Of a stretch of 38,562 nt of DNA, positions 27,301-34,980 are shown in pieces. The stretch is taken from assembly GCA_946478965.1 (NCBI GenBank), contig CAMLDQ010000013.1:1-38562 (forward strand). Reading direction: 5' to 3'. Position 1 is the stretch's first letter. Every line of letters begins with the position of its first letter. The notes under the pieces were generated by a model, which did not search any database, was not told the origin of the DNA, and was given only the letters and a program-made list of their open reading frames with translations. Both the position numbers and the translations under genes were made by a program. The stretch is from an uncultured Methylobacillus sp. (lineage in GTDB: Bacteria > Pseudomonadota > Gammaproteobacteria > Burkholderiales > Methylophilaceae).

Positions 27301-27879
27301 TCAAGGCTTTTTGACGCCTTCGATCAGCAGCGTCACTTCGATTTCGTTGCCCACCGGACCATTCGGATTGGCCGCCCAGCCGAACCCGTAGTCGGAAGCC
27401 TTCAGCACGGTGCGCCCTTCGAAACCTGCGCGCTGCCCGCCCCATGGATCGGGGCCGAAGCCGAGCACCTTGAACGGGAAGCTGATCGCCTTGGTGACGC
27501 CGTGCAAAGTCAGATTGCCGTGCAGTACGCCGCCCGTCTTGCCGGTCGCCTCGATACCAGTGCTGACAAAATGCATTTCGCCGAACTTGCCCGCCTCCAG
27601 GTATTCCGGTTTTTCCCGGATATGCTCGTCGCGCTTGGGATTGCTGGTATTGACGCTGAGCACATTGATGGTCGCATCCACACTGGACTTGGTCAGATCG
27701 TCCGGGTCGATGACGACATTGCCCCGCACGTCCGGAAAGGTACCGGACGTGCGTGAAACAACATGGCGAATGGTGAAATTGGCAAAGCTGTGCGCATTGT
27801 CGATGGCATAGGTTTCGGGCGCGGCCCAGGCGGCTGTTGCTGCCGTTGCCAGTGCCAAGGTGACGATGGATTTTTTCAT
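27301..27879 (-). CDS. YceI-family periplasmic lipid/isoprenoid-binding protein
   Basis: A 192-residue protein with a Sec signal peptide (MKKSIVTLALATAATAAWA, likely cut before APETY) and a complete YceI lipocalin-like beta-barrel. Features are YAIDNAHSFANFTIRHVVSR, FPDVRGNVVIDPDDLTKSSV, VNTSNPKRDEHI, and the closing AANPNGPVGNEIEVTLLIEG. YceI relatives bind long isoprenoid chains such as polyprenyl quinones in the periplasm. In this setting it could hold a quinone or hydrophobic substrate for the oxidoreductases around it; that is inference from family and context. It lies 36 bases after the flavodoxin-type gene. Confidence 0.92.
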   Translation of the reverse strand: MKKSIVTLALATAATAAWAAPETYAIDNAHSFANFTIRHVVSRTSGTFPDVRGNVVIDPDDLTKSSVDATINVLSVNTSNPKRDEHIREKPEYLEAGKFGEMHFVSTGIEATGKTGGVLHGNLTLHGVTKAISFPFKVLGFGPDPWGGQRAGFEGRTVLKASDYGFGWAANPNGPVGNEIEVTLLIEGVKKP

Positions 27880-27915
27880 GTGATTGTTCCTGTCAAGAGA
27901 GTGGATGATGCAATA

Positions 27916-28482
27916 TCAATGTTTCATTCTGAGCGCTGTGCGAGCGACGCGCTCACCGAGGTATTCCGCCGTCTTGAGATCGCTTTGCGGCGGCGCGACG
28001 TCCGGGCCTTCATCTGCATTGGATTGTGCCATCGCGCCCAGGAAGCTGCCGAGGCGATTCAGGTCGTCGACCGAGCCCTTGCTGTGGTTGTTGCCAGGCA
28101 ACATGCCTTGCCCCACCCAGATCATGCCGTGCTGAGCGGCAAACACGGCAAGCTGGATCAGCGTACTGAGCTTATCGCCACTCTGGCTGGCCGATGTGGT
28201 GAAACCGGCGGCAAGCTTGTCCTTCCACTTCTGCTCGAACCACACCTTGGAACTCGCATCCATGAATGCCTTGAACTGCGCGGACGCGCTGCCCATGTAG
28301 GTCGGGCTGCCGAATACGATGGCGTCGGCCGCATCCAGCGCCTCCCATTGCTGCTGCGCTTCTTCGGTGGTGAGCAGTACGGCTTCGGCGCCCTCGACGG
28401 CAGCAACGCCCCGCCCGACGGCCTCCGCCTGCTTTGCGGTGTGGCCGTAGCCGCTGTGATAGACGATGGCAACTTTGGTCAT
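27916..28482 (-). CDS. Flavodoxin-fold NAD(P)H:quinone oxidoreductase (WrbA-like)
   Basis: A 188-residue flavodoxin-fold protein. The FMN phosphate loop is at the N-terminus (VAIVYHSGYGHTAKQAEAV, residues 4-22). The second flavin loop is IVFGSPTYMGSASAQFKAFM (about 62-81), and FTTSASQSGDKL forms the third contact. Such proteins make two-electron reductions of quinones and avoid semiquinone radicals. The start at 28482 was chosen because the FMN loop follows at once and GGAGAAAAC precedes it. A longer in-frame extension upstream runs into the neighbouring gene and lacks support. It is slightly shorter than WrbA (about 198), so the subfamily is uncertain. Confidence 0.88.
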   Translation of the reverse strand: MTKVAIVYHSGYGHTAKQAEAVGRGVAAVEGAEAVLLTTEEAQQQWEALDAADAIVFGSPTYMGSASAQFKAFMDASSKVWFEQKWKDKLAAGFTTSASQSGDKLSTLIQLAVFAAQHGMIWVGQGMLPGNNHSKGSVDDLNRLGSFLGAMAQSNADEGPDVAPPQSDLKTAEYLGERVARTALRMKH

Positions 28483-28498
28483 GTTTTCTCCTTTGGTT

Positions 28499-29356
28499 TC
28501 AGACAGGGTGGACCGGCATTCGATCCCGAGCCTGTTGGTGTTTACTCTTCGGCCAGAACGCATAACTGTCCATAGCCAGCAGACCATACTCGACTCCGCT
28601 GTAGAGGAGCTCTGGCGTATACGATTCACCTGCCGCGCCAAGCGCCACGTAGAACGGCAGCCAGTGCTCTTCCGTCGGATGCGCCTCTACTGCGCCCGGG
28701 GCTTGCGCCCGGTAGTCCAGCAGGTCTGCAGCGTTTCCGGTTGACAGTTTCTCGCCCACCCAGCGCTGGAATGCCGCGACATAAGGCAACGCATGTTCCG
28801 CCGCCAGGGCGGCACGAAAATGCCCCAGGTTGTGCGTCAGATTGCCGGAGCCGACGATCAGCACCCCCGCCTCGCGCAAAGGCGCAAGCGCACGCCCCAA
28901 CCGAAAATGGTGTTCGGGGCCAAGATGGCCTTGTACCGACATCGGCACAACCGGGATGGAAGCATCGGGGAACATCATCATGAGCGGTATCCATGCACCA
29001 TGATCGAGTCCGCGACGCGCATCCATGGCGACGTCGAATCCGGCCTCCTCCAGCAACGCGCGCGCTTCCGTCGCCCAGGAAACGGCACCTCTTGCCGGGT
29101 AACGGATCGAATAAAGCGGTGCGGGGAAGCCATGGAAATCGTGTACGGTTTCCGGGCGACAGGCCGCCCCTATGGTCGGCTGCCGGGTATCCCAATGTGC
29201 GGAAACGATCAGCACGGCCTGCGCTCGCGGAATACGCGCCGCAATTTCCGCAAGCGCGTCACCCGCCGCACCCGGTTGCAGCGCAAACGTCGGCGCACCA
29301 TGCGGGACAAACAAGGTCGGCATGGGATCCACCATGGCTGACTGGGAGTTTTTCAT
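28499..29356 (-). CDS. DODA-type extradiol ring-opening dioxygenase family (YgiD-like)
   Basis: About 285 residues, of the LigB/4,5-DOPA-dioxygenase-like family that binds a divalent metal. Metal-ligand candidates are the His in PTLFVPHGAPTF, in IVSAHWDTRQP and near the C-terminus in PTEEHWLPFYVALGAAGE. RRGLDHGAWIPLMMMFP and VGSGNLTHNLGHF are also typical. Members open catechol-like rings; several, including E. coli YgiD, have poorly defined natural substrates. It is the first gene of the minus-strand operon, divergent from lysR. The start is not certain: 29398, 29356, 29335 and 29323 are in frame. 29356 is preferred because it avoids the palindromic operator region, but no strong ribosome-binding site decides it. 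Confidence 0.88.
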   Translation of the reverse strand: MKNSQSAMVDPMPTLFVPHGAPTFALQPGAAGDALAEIAARIPRAQAVLIVSAHWDTRQPTIGAACRPETVHDFHGFPAPLYSIRYPARGAVSWATEARALLEEAGFDVAMDARRGLDHGAWIPLMMMFPDASIPVVPMSVQGHLGPEHHFRLGRALAPLREAGVLIVGSGNLTHNLGHFRAALAAEHALPYVAAFQRWVGEKLSTGNAADLLDYRAQAPGAVEAHPTEEHWLPFYVALGAAGESYTPELLYSGVEYGLLAMDSYAFWPKSKHQQARDRMPVHPV

Positions 29357-29365
29357 GCATGCAGT

Positions 29366-29393
29366 TTGACAATTTCTTATTGCGGGATAAATA
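29366..29393 (+). promoter_or_regulatory. Putative lysR promoter
   Basis: A consensus -35 TTGACA (29366-29371) is followed after 16 bases by TAAATA (29388-29393). This would start transcription about 33 bases before the lysR ATG. The -10 lies within the left arm of the inverted repeat at 29384-29417, so binding there would block it. That is the usual layout for LysR autorepression. Confidence 0.45.
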
Positions 29394-29417
29394 TGCAATC
29401 AATAAATTATTTATCCC
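29384..29417. promoter_or_regulatory. Inverted repeat, candidate LysR operator
   Basis: A perfect 9-bp inverted repeat, GGGATAAAT (29384-29392) and ATTTATCCC (29409-29417), separated by 16 bases of AT-rich DNA. It lies in the 77-base gap between the divergent dioxygenase and lysR genes. It also fits the dyad symmetry expected for LysR-type regulator sites. Confidence 0.55.
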
Positions 29418-29433
29418 ATAAATCGGCATAATT

Positions 29434-30354
29434 ATGGACAGATTACTGGCAATGCGCGTTTTCTCCACCGTCGTGGATACTGGCTCCTTCGCCCGCGCGG
29501 CGGAACAGTTGCATATTTCCTCCACCGCCGCGTCGCGCCATGTGGCGGACCTCGAACGTCACCTGGGGGCGCAACTGCTGCAGCGATCGACGCGCCGCCT
29601 CAACCTGACCGAAATCGGCATCAACTACTATGACCGCTGCCGCGCCATCCTGGCCGATGTCGAGGAGGCTGAAGCCCAGGCTTCCACCTCCGAAAGCCAA
29701 CCGCGCGGCATGCTGCGCATCAGCCTGCCCTACACGTTCGGCATCAACTATATCGCCCCGGCGATTCCGGAATTCTGCAAACGCTATCCGGACCTGCAAC
29801 TGGAATTGAGTTTTTCCGACCGCATCGTCGATCTGGTGGAAGAAGGTATCGACATGGCCGTGCGCATCACCGGCGACCTCAAGACCAACCTGGTCGCCCG
29901 CAAGCTGGCGGAGGTAAGGCTCGTGTGCTGCGCCTCCCCGGCTTACCTCGAGCAATATGGTACTCCCCAGCATCCGGAAGACCTGCGCCACCACAACTGT
30001 TTCACTTACAGCTATTCGCCTAACGTCAACATCTGGAAGTTCGCGCGCGACGGACGCGAGTACCAGGTGCAGATCAAGGGGCGATTGGGCACCAACAGCG
30101 GGGAAATGAGCCGGTTGGCGGCGGTGGATGGCCTGGGAATCGACATGCTGCCGAGCTTCATGATCTGTAATGAATTGCGTAACGGCAGTCTCATCCCCAT
30201 TCTGCAGGACTATCCGATGCCTCCGGTCAACGTGTACGCCGTCTACCTGCCCGGCGCGCGACGCGCGGCACGCGTCAAGGCGATGGTGGAACATTTGTGG
30301 GAAACGCTCGGGAAAGGCCAGCCGCCTTGGGGAAATTGCACCGCGCCAGCCTAG
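29434..30354 (+). CDS. LysR-family transcriptional regulator
   Basis: A 306-residue LysR-type regulator of normal length. The N-terminal winged helix-turn-helix is clear: MRVFSTVVDTGSFARAAEQL, then HISSTAASRHVADLERHLGA, then STRRLNLTEIG (about residues 7-65). A linker helix and a two-lobed substrate-binding domain follow (MLRISLPYTFGINYIAPAI, LELSFSDRIVDLVEEGIDMAVRI in parts, AVDGLGIDMLPSFM). It is transcribed away from the nine-gene redox operon. It is the obvious candidate for the regulator of that operon and of its own gene through the dyad at 29384-29417. The inducer is unknown; an aromatic or quinone compound would fit the neighbours. Confidence 0.93.
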   Translation: MDRLLAMRVFSTVVDTGSFARAAEQLHISSTAASRHVADLERHLGAQLLQRSTRRLNLTEIGINYYDRCRAILADVEEAEAQASTSESQPRGMLRISLPYTFGINYIAPAIPEFCKRYPDLQLELSFSDRIVDLVEEGIDMAVRITGDLKTNLVARKLAEVRLVCCASPAYLEQYGTPQHPEDLRHHNCFTYSYSPNVNIWKFARDGREYQVQIKGRLGTNSGEMSRLAAVDGLGIDMLPSFMICNELRNGSLIPILQDYPMPPVNVYAVYLPGARRAARVKAMVEHLWETLGKGQPPWGNCTAPA

Positions 30355-30419
30355 CGCCCCTGTTCGCAACCGTCCGACTCACTTACAATCCAAGAACCGC
30401 CAATCAATTCGAGCCCGCC

Positions 30420-30908
30420 ATGCGACAGGAGCATTTCCCGCAGGAACTGAACATCATCAACCGCGTCGCGATCAGGGCCATGCTGTGGCTGAACGGCATC
30501 GCACACATCATCATCGGCCTGGCACTGGCAATCTCCGTACTGATGTTCACCTGGCTGTTCTGGCAGGACGTGTGGGAATCCGCCCACAGCCATAATCTCG
30601 TGCACGGCTTTCTGCATGCCTTGGGCACCCTGATGCTGCTCTGGACCATTTCCGCACTGATCACGGCGGAAATCCGCTACCTGCAAGGACGGAAACTCGA
30701 AGTGGAAACCTTCATCGAAGTCGCCATGGTCGTGATGGTCCGCAAACTGATCGTGCTCCCCGTGCAAGACACCTCTCCGTCCTTCGAGGACCTGATGATG
30801 TGGGTCGGCGGCGCCGTGTTGCTGGGGCTGATGTATTTCATCGTGCGCTGGGCACAGCACATGGGCGACAGCGACAGTGACCTGATGCCACCCAGTCCCC
30901 CGCGATGA
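30420..30908 (+). CDS. PsiE-family membrane protein
   Basis: About 162 residues with four hydrophobic segments at roughly 19-43, 60-82, 98-115 and 127-144. The pattern matches the phosphate-starvation-inducible PsiE family: HNLVHGFLHALGTLMLLW, then TAEIRYLQGRKLEVETFIEV, then MVVMVRKLIV. Its function is unknown. The start at 30420 was chosen because the upstream in-frame ATG at 30297 lies within lysR. It ends in an ATGA overlap (30905-30908) with the NAD(P)HX repair gene, so the two are probably co-transcribed. Confidence 0.85.
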   Translation: MRQEHFPQELNIINRVAIRAMLWLNGIAHIIIGLALAISVLMFTWLFWQDVWESAHSHNLVHGFLHALGTLMLLWTISALITAEIRYLQGRKLEVETFIEVAMVVMVRKLIVLPVQDTSPSFEDLMMWVGGAVLLGLMYFIVRWAQHMGDSDSDLMPPSPPR

Positions 30909-32380
30909 GATTGCCGCCGCTCTATAAAAGCGAAGCTATCCGTGCGATCGAACAGGCGCATGGCACGACAGGCTTGATGGAAAAAGCCGGCCTCGCCGTA
31001 GCCACGCTGGCACGCGAACTGCTGCCCGACGAGGCCGATACGATTCTGGTGGTCGCGGGGCCTGGCAATAACGGTGGGGACGCGCTGGTCGCAGCGCGAC
31101 ATCTCAAATCCTGGTGGCTGCATGTGGATGTGATCTTGACCGGCGGCCCGGAAACATTACCGGACGATGCCGCAGCCGCCTATGCCGCCTGGGAGCAAAC
31201 CGGCGGCAAAACCTTGGATACTCTCCCGGCAAACCGCTCCTACGACCTGATCATCGACGGCCTGTTCGGTATCGGACTTTCCAAGCCGCTGCAAGGAGTC
31301 TATGCCGAACTCGTACGCCAGTTAAATGCGTCTTCCACCCCGATACTGGCCATCGATATTCCCAGCGGGCTGAACGCCGACACCGGGCGCATCCTTGGCG
31401 TAGCCACGCATGCCGCGCACACCCTGACCTTTCTCGGCCTCAAGCCGGGGTTGTTCACACTCGACGGGGTCGATTGCGCTGGCGCGGTACATTACAGCGA
31501 TCTTGGCGTCGATACCGCCACGTTCGTCCCCGCGCAGGCCTGGCTGATTGACGACATCCCTGCTCTGCCGGAACCGCGCATGCGCAACAGTCACAAAAGC
31601 AGCAACGGCAGTCTTGGCGTGTTGGGCGGCGACACGACGATGGTGGGGGCAGCATTGCTGGCCGCGCGCGCGGGCCTGCTGGTCGGTGCAGGCCGCGTCT
31701 ACGCAGGCTTGCTCACAGACACGGGGCCGGCAGTCGATACCGGCCAGCCGGAGCTGATGTTGCGCGACGGCAAGACACTGCTCGACCTCAATCACCTGAC
31801 GGCCCTGATTGCCGGCCCGGGCATGGGGCTATCGGCCCATGGCGAGAGCATGTTGCACCGCGCCCTGCATTATCCCGTGCCGCTTCTGCTGGATGCCGGC
31901 GCGCTCACGCTGCTGGCGGGCAATGCCGATCTGCTCAAGGCGCTCGCGGCACGGGAGCACGCCACCTTGCTGACCCCGCATCCCGGCGAAGCGGCTACCC
32001 TGCTCGGCTGCAGCATCGCCGAGATCCAGGCCGACCGCATCGCCAGCGCGTGCGCAATTGCGCAAAAATACTGGGCCAGCGTGCTGCTCAAAGGAGCCGG
32101 CACCATCATCGCTACACCGGACGGGCCATGGTTCGTTAACGCCAGTGGAAATCCCGGCCTGGCCGCCGCCGGCATGGGCGACACCCTGGCGGGCATCATC
32201 GGCGGCCTGGCGGCACAAGGCATGCCACTCGACGATGCCGCGTTGCTCGGCGCTTACCTGCATGGCGCATCCGCCGATGCCCTCATCGCACAAGGCATCG
32301 GCCCGATCGGCTTGACCGCCAGCGAAGTCGCGTTGATGGCTCGCGAGCTTCTGAACCGATGGATGAAAGAATCCGTTTGA
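30905..32380 (+). CDS. nnr: Bifunctional NAD(P)H-hydrate epimerase / ADP-dependent dehydratase
   Basis: A 491-residue fusion protein that repairs hydrated NADH and NADPH. The N-terminal YjeF_N epimerase domain (about 1-210) has VVAGPGNNGGDALVAARHL (48-66) and LIIDGLFGIGLSKPLQG. The C-terminal CARKD dehydratase domain (about 225-485) has SLGVLGGDTTMVGAALLAAR, TPHPGEAATLLG, and the ATP/ADP motif GNPGLAAAGMGDTLAGIIGG. Both catalytic regions look intact and the length matches E. coli YjeF/Nnr. The stop at 32378-32380 shares one base with the preferred ATG of moxR. Housekeeping metabolite repair in the cytoplasm. Confidence 0.95.
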   Translation: MRLPPLYKSEAIRAIEQAHGTTGLMEKAGLAVATLARELLPDEADTILVVAGPGNNGGDALVAARHLKSWWLHVDVILTGGPETLPDDAAAAYAAWEQTGGKTLDTLPANRSYDLIIDGLFGIGLSKPLQGVYAELVRQLNASSTPILAIDIPSGLNADTGRILGVATHAAHTLTFLGLKPGLFTLDGVDCAGAVHYSDLGVDTATFVPAQAWLIDDIPALPEPRMRNSHKSSNGSLGVLGGDTTMVGAALLAARAGLLVGAGRVYAGLLTDTGPAVDTGQPELMLRDGKTLLDLNHLTALIAGPGMGLSAHGESMLHRALHYPVPLLLDAGALTLLAGNADLLKALAAREHATLLTPHPGEAATLLGCSIAEIQADRIASACAIAQKYWASVLLKGAGTIIATPDGPWFVNASGNPGLAAAGMGDTLAGIIGGLAAQGMPLDDAALLGAYLHGASADALIAQGIGPIGLTASEVALMARELLNRWMKESV

Positions 32381-33291
32381 TGCATTCCACACTGCAACAG
32401 ATTATTGACGCCGCCGGGCAGGTTATCCTCGGCAAGGACAGGCAAATCCGGTTGGCCTTGACCTGCCTGCTAGCGCGCGGCCACCTGCTGATCGAGGATC
32501 TGCCCGGCATGGGCAAAACCACTCTTGCCCATGTGCTGGCACAGGTGCTCGGCCTGCAGTTTCGCCGCATCCAGTTCACCAGCGACCTGCTGCCTGCCGA
32601 CATCCTCGGCATTTCGGTGTACGAGCGCGACAACGGCGCATTCAAGTTCCATCCCGGTCCGGTATTTACCAATGTGTTGCTCGCTGACGAGATCAATCGC
32701 GCCACACCAAAAACGCAAAGTGCATTGCTCGAAGCGATGGAAGAACGCCAGGTCACCATCGAAGGCGACACGCGTGCCCTGCCGGAGCCGTTTTTTGTCA
32801 TTGCCACACAAAATCCCGCTCACCATATCGGCACTTTTCCTCTGCCGGAATCGCAACTGGATCGCTTCATGATGCGCATTGCACTCGGTTACCCGGACGC
32901 CCGCTCGGAACGCAACCTGCTGATGAGCCGTGGAGGGCGTGGGCAATTCGGTGCGCTGCAGCCGGTCATCGACGCGCCATTACTGCACACCCTGCAGGAT
33001 GCCGTACATGCCATCCACATCTCCGAAGCCCTGCTCGACTACCTGCAGGCCCTGCTCGACCAGAGCCGCCAGTCACCTCGATTTACCAATGGCCTGTCGC
33101 CACGCGCCGGTTTGGCACTCAAGCAATGCGCACAGGCCTGGGCTCTGATAGAAGGCCGCGACTTCGCGATTCCCGAAGACGTCCAGGCGGTGTTCCCCGG
33201 CGTCGCCAGCCACCGCCTGCACCCCGCCTCACCGCAAGACGCGGCTCCCAGCCTCGCCTCCGAGCTGCTGTTGAACGTCGCCGTTCCTTGA
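32380..33291 (+). CDS. MoxR-family AAA+ ATPase
   Basis: About 303 residues. The Walker A motif is LPGMGKTT (41-48) and Walker B is NVLLADEINRA (98-108; Asp103-Glu104). The sensor 1 region FFVIATQNPAHHIGTFPLPE and the substrate-like QLDRFMMRI also fit MoxR. MoxR ATPases act as chaperones that help assemble or activate metal- or cofactor-containing enzymes or envelope complexes. The start at 32380 (TGATG overlap) is preferred over 32359, which would overlap the upstream gene by 22 bases. MoxR genes are usually followed by a DUF58/VWA-domain gene. Here lplT follows instead, so the partner is missing locally. Confidence 0.92.
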   Translation: MHSTLQQIIDAAGQVILGKDRQIRLALTCLLARGHLLIEDLPGMGKTTLAHVLAQVLGLQFRRIQFTSDLLPADILGISVYERDNGAFKFHPGPVFTNVLLADEINRATPKTQSALLEAMEERQVTIEGDTRALPEPFFVIATQNPAHHIGTFPLPESQLDRFMMRIALGYPDARSERNLLMSRGGRGQFGALQPVIDAPLLHTLQDAVHAIHISEALLDYLQALLDQSRQSPRFTNGLSPRAGLALKQCAQAWALIEGRDFAIPEDVQAVFPGVASHRLHPASPQDAAPSLASELLLNVAVP

Positions 33292-33318
33292 ATCGCGCCA
33301 AGACAAATTCATCATCAC

Positions 33319-34500
33319 ATGCAAAGCAATCCACTTTTTATGCGCGGCATGCTCGCAGTGCTGGCTGCGCAGTTTCTATCGGCACTCGCGGACAACGCGC
33401 TACTGTTTGCCGCCATTGCCATGCTGAAGATGCACGCAGCACCCAGCTGGCAAACACCGATGCTGCAAGAAGCATTTGTCATTTCATTTATCATGCTCGC
33501 ACCATTCGTCGGCCCCATTGCCGACACCTGGCCCAAAGGGCGCGTCATGCTGGTTGCGAATTCGCTTAAATTTTTCGGCGCAGCGGCAATGTTGCTCGGC
33601 CTGCACCCACTGTTCGCTTACAACCTCGTCGGGATCGGAGCCGCAGCATACTCTCCGGCAAAATACGGCATCCTCTCCGAACTCGTCAGCCAGGATAAGC
33701 TGGTCAAAGCCAACGGCATGATGGAAGGCTCCACCATCGTGGCTATCCTGCTGGGCGCCGTCTTGGGCGGCAAACTCGCCGATGCCTCGGTAACGATGGC
33801 GCTGACTGCGATTTGCGCCTGCTATTTACTGGCAGCCGGCGTCAACCTGCTGATCCCGCGCCTGCCGGCAGCACATGCGCTAGCGCAGTTCTTACCCGCC
33901 GTGCTGGTGCGCGATTTCAAAATAGCGCTCGGCACCCTGTTCCGCAACAAGGATGCGCGCTTTTCGCTGCTCGGCACCAGCATCTTCTGGGGTGCAGGCT
34001 CGACGTTGCGCCTGTTGCTGGTGGCCTGGGTACCGGTAGCGCTGGGCGTCACGGACCTCAGCCTGCCAGCGAATCTGAGCGGCGCAGTGGCCATCGGCAT
34101 CGCTTTCGGTGCGGCTGGCGCGGCCAGTCTGGTGAGGCTGGATAAAGTCAATCGCGCACTTCCCGGCGGCATTCTGATAGGCATCATCATTATTTTCTTT
34201 GCCCATGCAACCAGTCTCTATGGCGCCATCGCACTTCTGGTACTTCTAGGCGCATGCGGCGGTTTTTACGTGGTGCCGCTCAATGCGCTGTTGCAGGAAA
34301 AAGGTCACGAAACCGTGGGCGCAGGCCATGCGGTGGCGGTGCAGAACTTCTTCGAAAACTTCGCCATGCTGGGGCTCGTGGGTCTGTACACGCTGATGAA
34401 CAAGGGAGGCATGCCAGTCGTGCAGTCCGCGTCGGTTTTCGGCGGCGTGGTGCTGATGGCAATCAGCCTCCTGGCGTTCTCCAGACTGCGGAAAAGATAA
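33319..34500 (+). CDS. lplT: Lysophospholipid transporter LplT
   Basis: A 393-residue major-facilitator transporter with about twelve hydrophobic segments. The N-terminus (FLSALADNALLFAAIAML), the loop PFVGPIADTWPKGRVMLVAN and the YSPAKYGILSELV region closely follow LplT. This protein flips lysophosphatidylethanolamine inward across the inner membrane. In E. coli it is coupled to the acyltransferase Aas; no aas gene is adjacent here. The 27-base gap after moxR has no clear promoter, so it may be read through from upstream. It converges on a small minus-strand gene with a 52-base gap, which has an imperfect GC stem but no T tract. Confidence 0.92.
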   Translation: MQSNPLFMRGMLAVLAAQFLSALADNALLFAAIAMLKMHAAPSWQTPMLQEAFVISFIMLAPFVGPIADTWPKGRVMLVANSLKFFGAAAMLLGLHPLFAYNLVGIGAAAYSPAKYGILSELVSQDKLVKANGMMEGSTIVAILLGAVLGGKLADASVTMALTAICACYLLAAGVNLLIPRLPAAHALAQFLPAVLVRDFKIALGTLFRNKDARFSLLGTSIFWGAGSTLRLLLVAWVPVALGVTDLSLPANLSGAVAIGIAFGAAGAASLVRLDKVNRALPGGILIGIIIIFFAHATSLYGAIALLVLLGACGGFYVVPLNALLQEKGHETVGAGHAVAVQNFFENFAMLGLVGLYTLMNKGGMPVVQSASVFGGVVLMAISLLAFSRLRKR

Positions 34501-34552
34501 TACTTCGAAAAGCTATTCAGCTCATTACCGAGGCTGGGGCAGCATGCGATGC

Positions 34553-34711
34553 CTAGCCCTGGTTATCAAGCTCGTAGTACACCTCTTCAACATAATAGAG
34601 TTTTCCGGAAAACCAATCCCTTAGTGATTCTGCCATTCGAACAGCCTTCTCACGGGAAGAGTATGAACCATAGTTCTGGTTCTGATGATCAATGACGTGA
34701 TAGATACGCAT
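34553..34711 (-). CDS. 52-residue protein of unknown function
   Basis: A short ORF, supported by a strong Shine-Dalgarno: AAGGAG seven bases before the ATG at 34711 (GCAAGGAGATCGACATG). The protein opens MRIYHVIDHQNQNYGSYSSR, then EKAVRMAESLRDWFSG, and ends with a Tyr-rich KLYYVEEVYYELDNQG. It is acidic and aromatic, and I recognise no family. The frame stays open upstream to 34888, but that part has no ribosome-binding site and is unlike protein. It faces the COG4705 gene divergently across 269 bases, so regulation may be shared. Confidence 0.6.
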   Translation of the reverse strand: MRIYHVIDHQNQNYGSYSSREKAVRMAESLRDWFSGKLYYVEEVYYELDNQG

Positions 34712-34893
34712 GTCGATCTCCTTGCTGCCTAAAACCCGATGTGCAACTACTTTCCGGGTACGCTTGGTGGGCGAAATCCCATGGTTTTCAGCATAGAGTA
34801 AGTGCAATGAAAATCCTATTCGCCTGAAGTAGTAACACCATTGGACTATCAAAGCGCTTTTAGACGGGGCTGCTAGAACGCGCGGCATGCAAC

Positions 34894-34910
34894 CTTAATC
34901 CTGGCTTAAG
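34894..34910 (+). promoter_or_regulatory. PmrA/QseB-box-like direct repeat
   Basis: CTTAAT-CCTGG-CTTAAG: two hexamers, at 34894-34899 and 34905-34910, separated by five bases. This fits the published PmrA (BasR) box pattern YTTAAK-N5-YTTAAK for OmpR-family response regulators. It is also embedded in an 8-bp inverted repeat (AACCTTAA 34891-34898, TTAAGGTT 34906-34913). It lies 70 bases before the COG4705 gene. Confidence 0.5.
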
Positions 34911-34927
34911 GTTGCCGGAATAAACTT

Positions 34928-34945
34928 GACCCTAAAATTAGGGTC
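34928..34945. promoter_or_regulatory. Perfect 8-bp palindrome, possible operator
   Basis: GACCCTAA and TTAGGGTC flank two bases (AA). It sits 35 bases before the start of the COG4705 gene, downstream of the PmrA-like box. No T tract follows, so a terminator is unlikely. It could be a repressor site or a leader hairpin. Confidence 0.45.
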
Positions 34946-34980
34946 CATGTCAGGACTACATACACAACTCCGGACTGCGA

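Larger units (their letters stand above)
34712..34980. other. Intergenic control region between divergent genes
   Basis: A 269-base region with no supported gene. It holds two strong symmetric sites on the side of the membrane-protein gene: the PmrA-box-like repeat at 34894-34910 and the palindrome at 34928-34945. Both are listed separately. The part nearer 34712 shows no clear element. Confidence 0.5.

Noticed and set aside
25154..29433. Molybdenum-cofactor riboswitch before the Mo hydroxylase genes
   Set aside because: The gaps here are at most 77 bases, and none shows the long conserved stems of the Moco RNA motif.
34501..34552. Terminator between lplT and the convergent small gene
   Set aside because: A GGCT..AGCC and GGC..GCC stem can be drawn, but it is asymmetric and no T tract follows on either strand.
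34712..34888. Upstream extension of the 52-residue ORF to 111 residues
   Set aside because: It has no ribosome-binding site at 34888 and an unlikely sequence. AAGGAG stands at the right distance from 34711.
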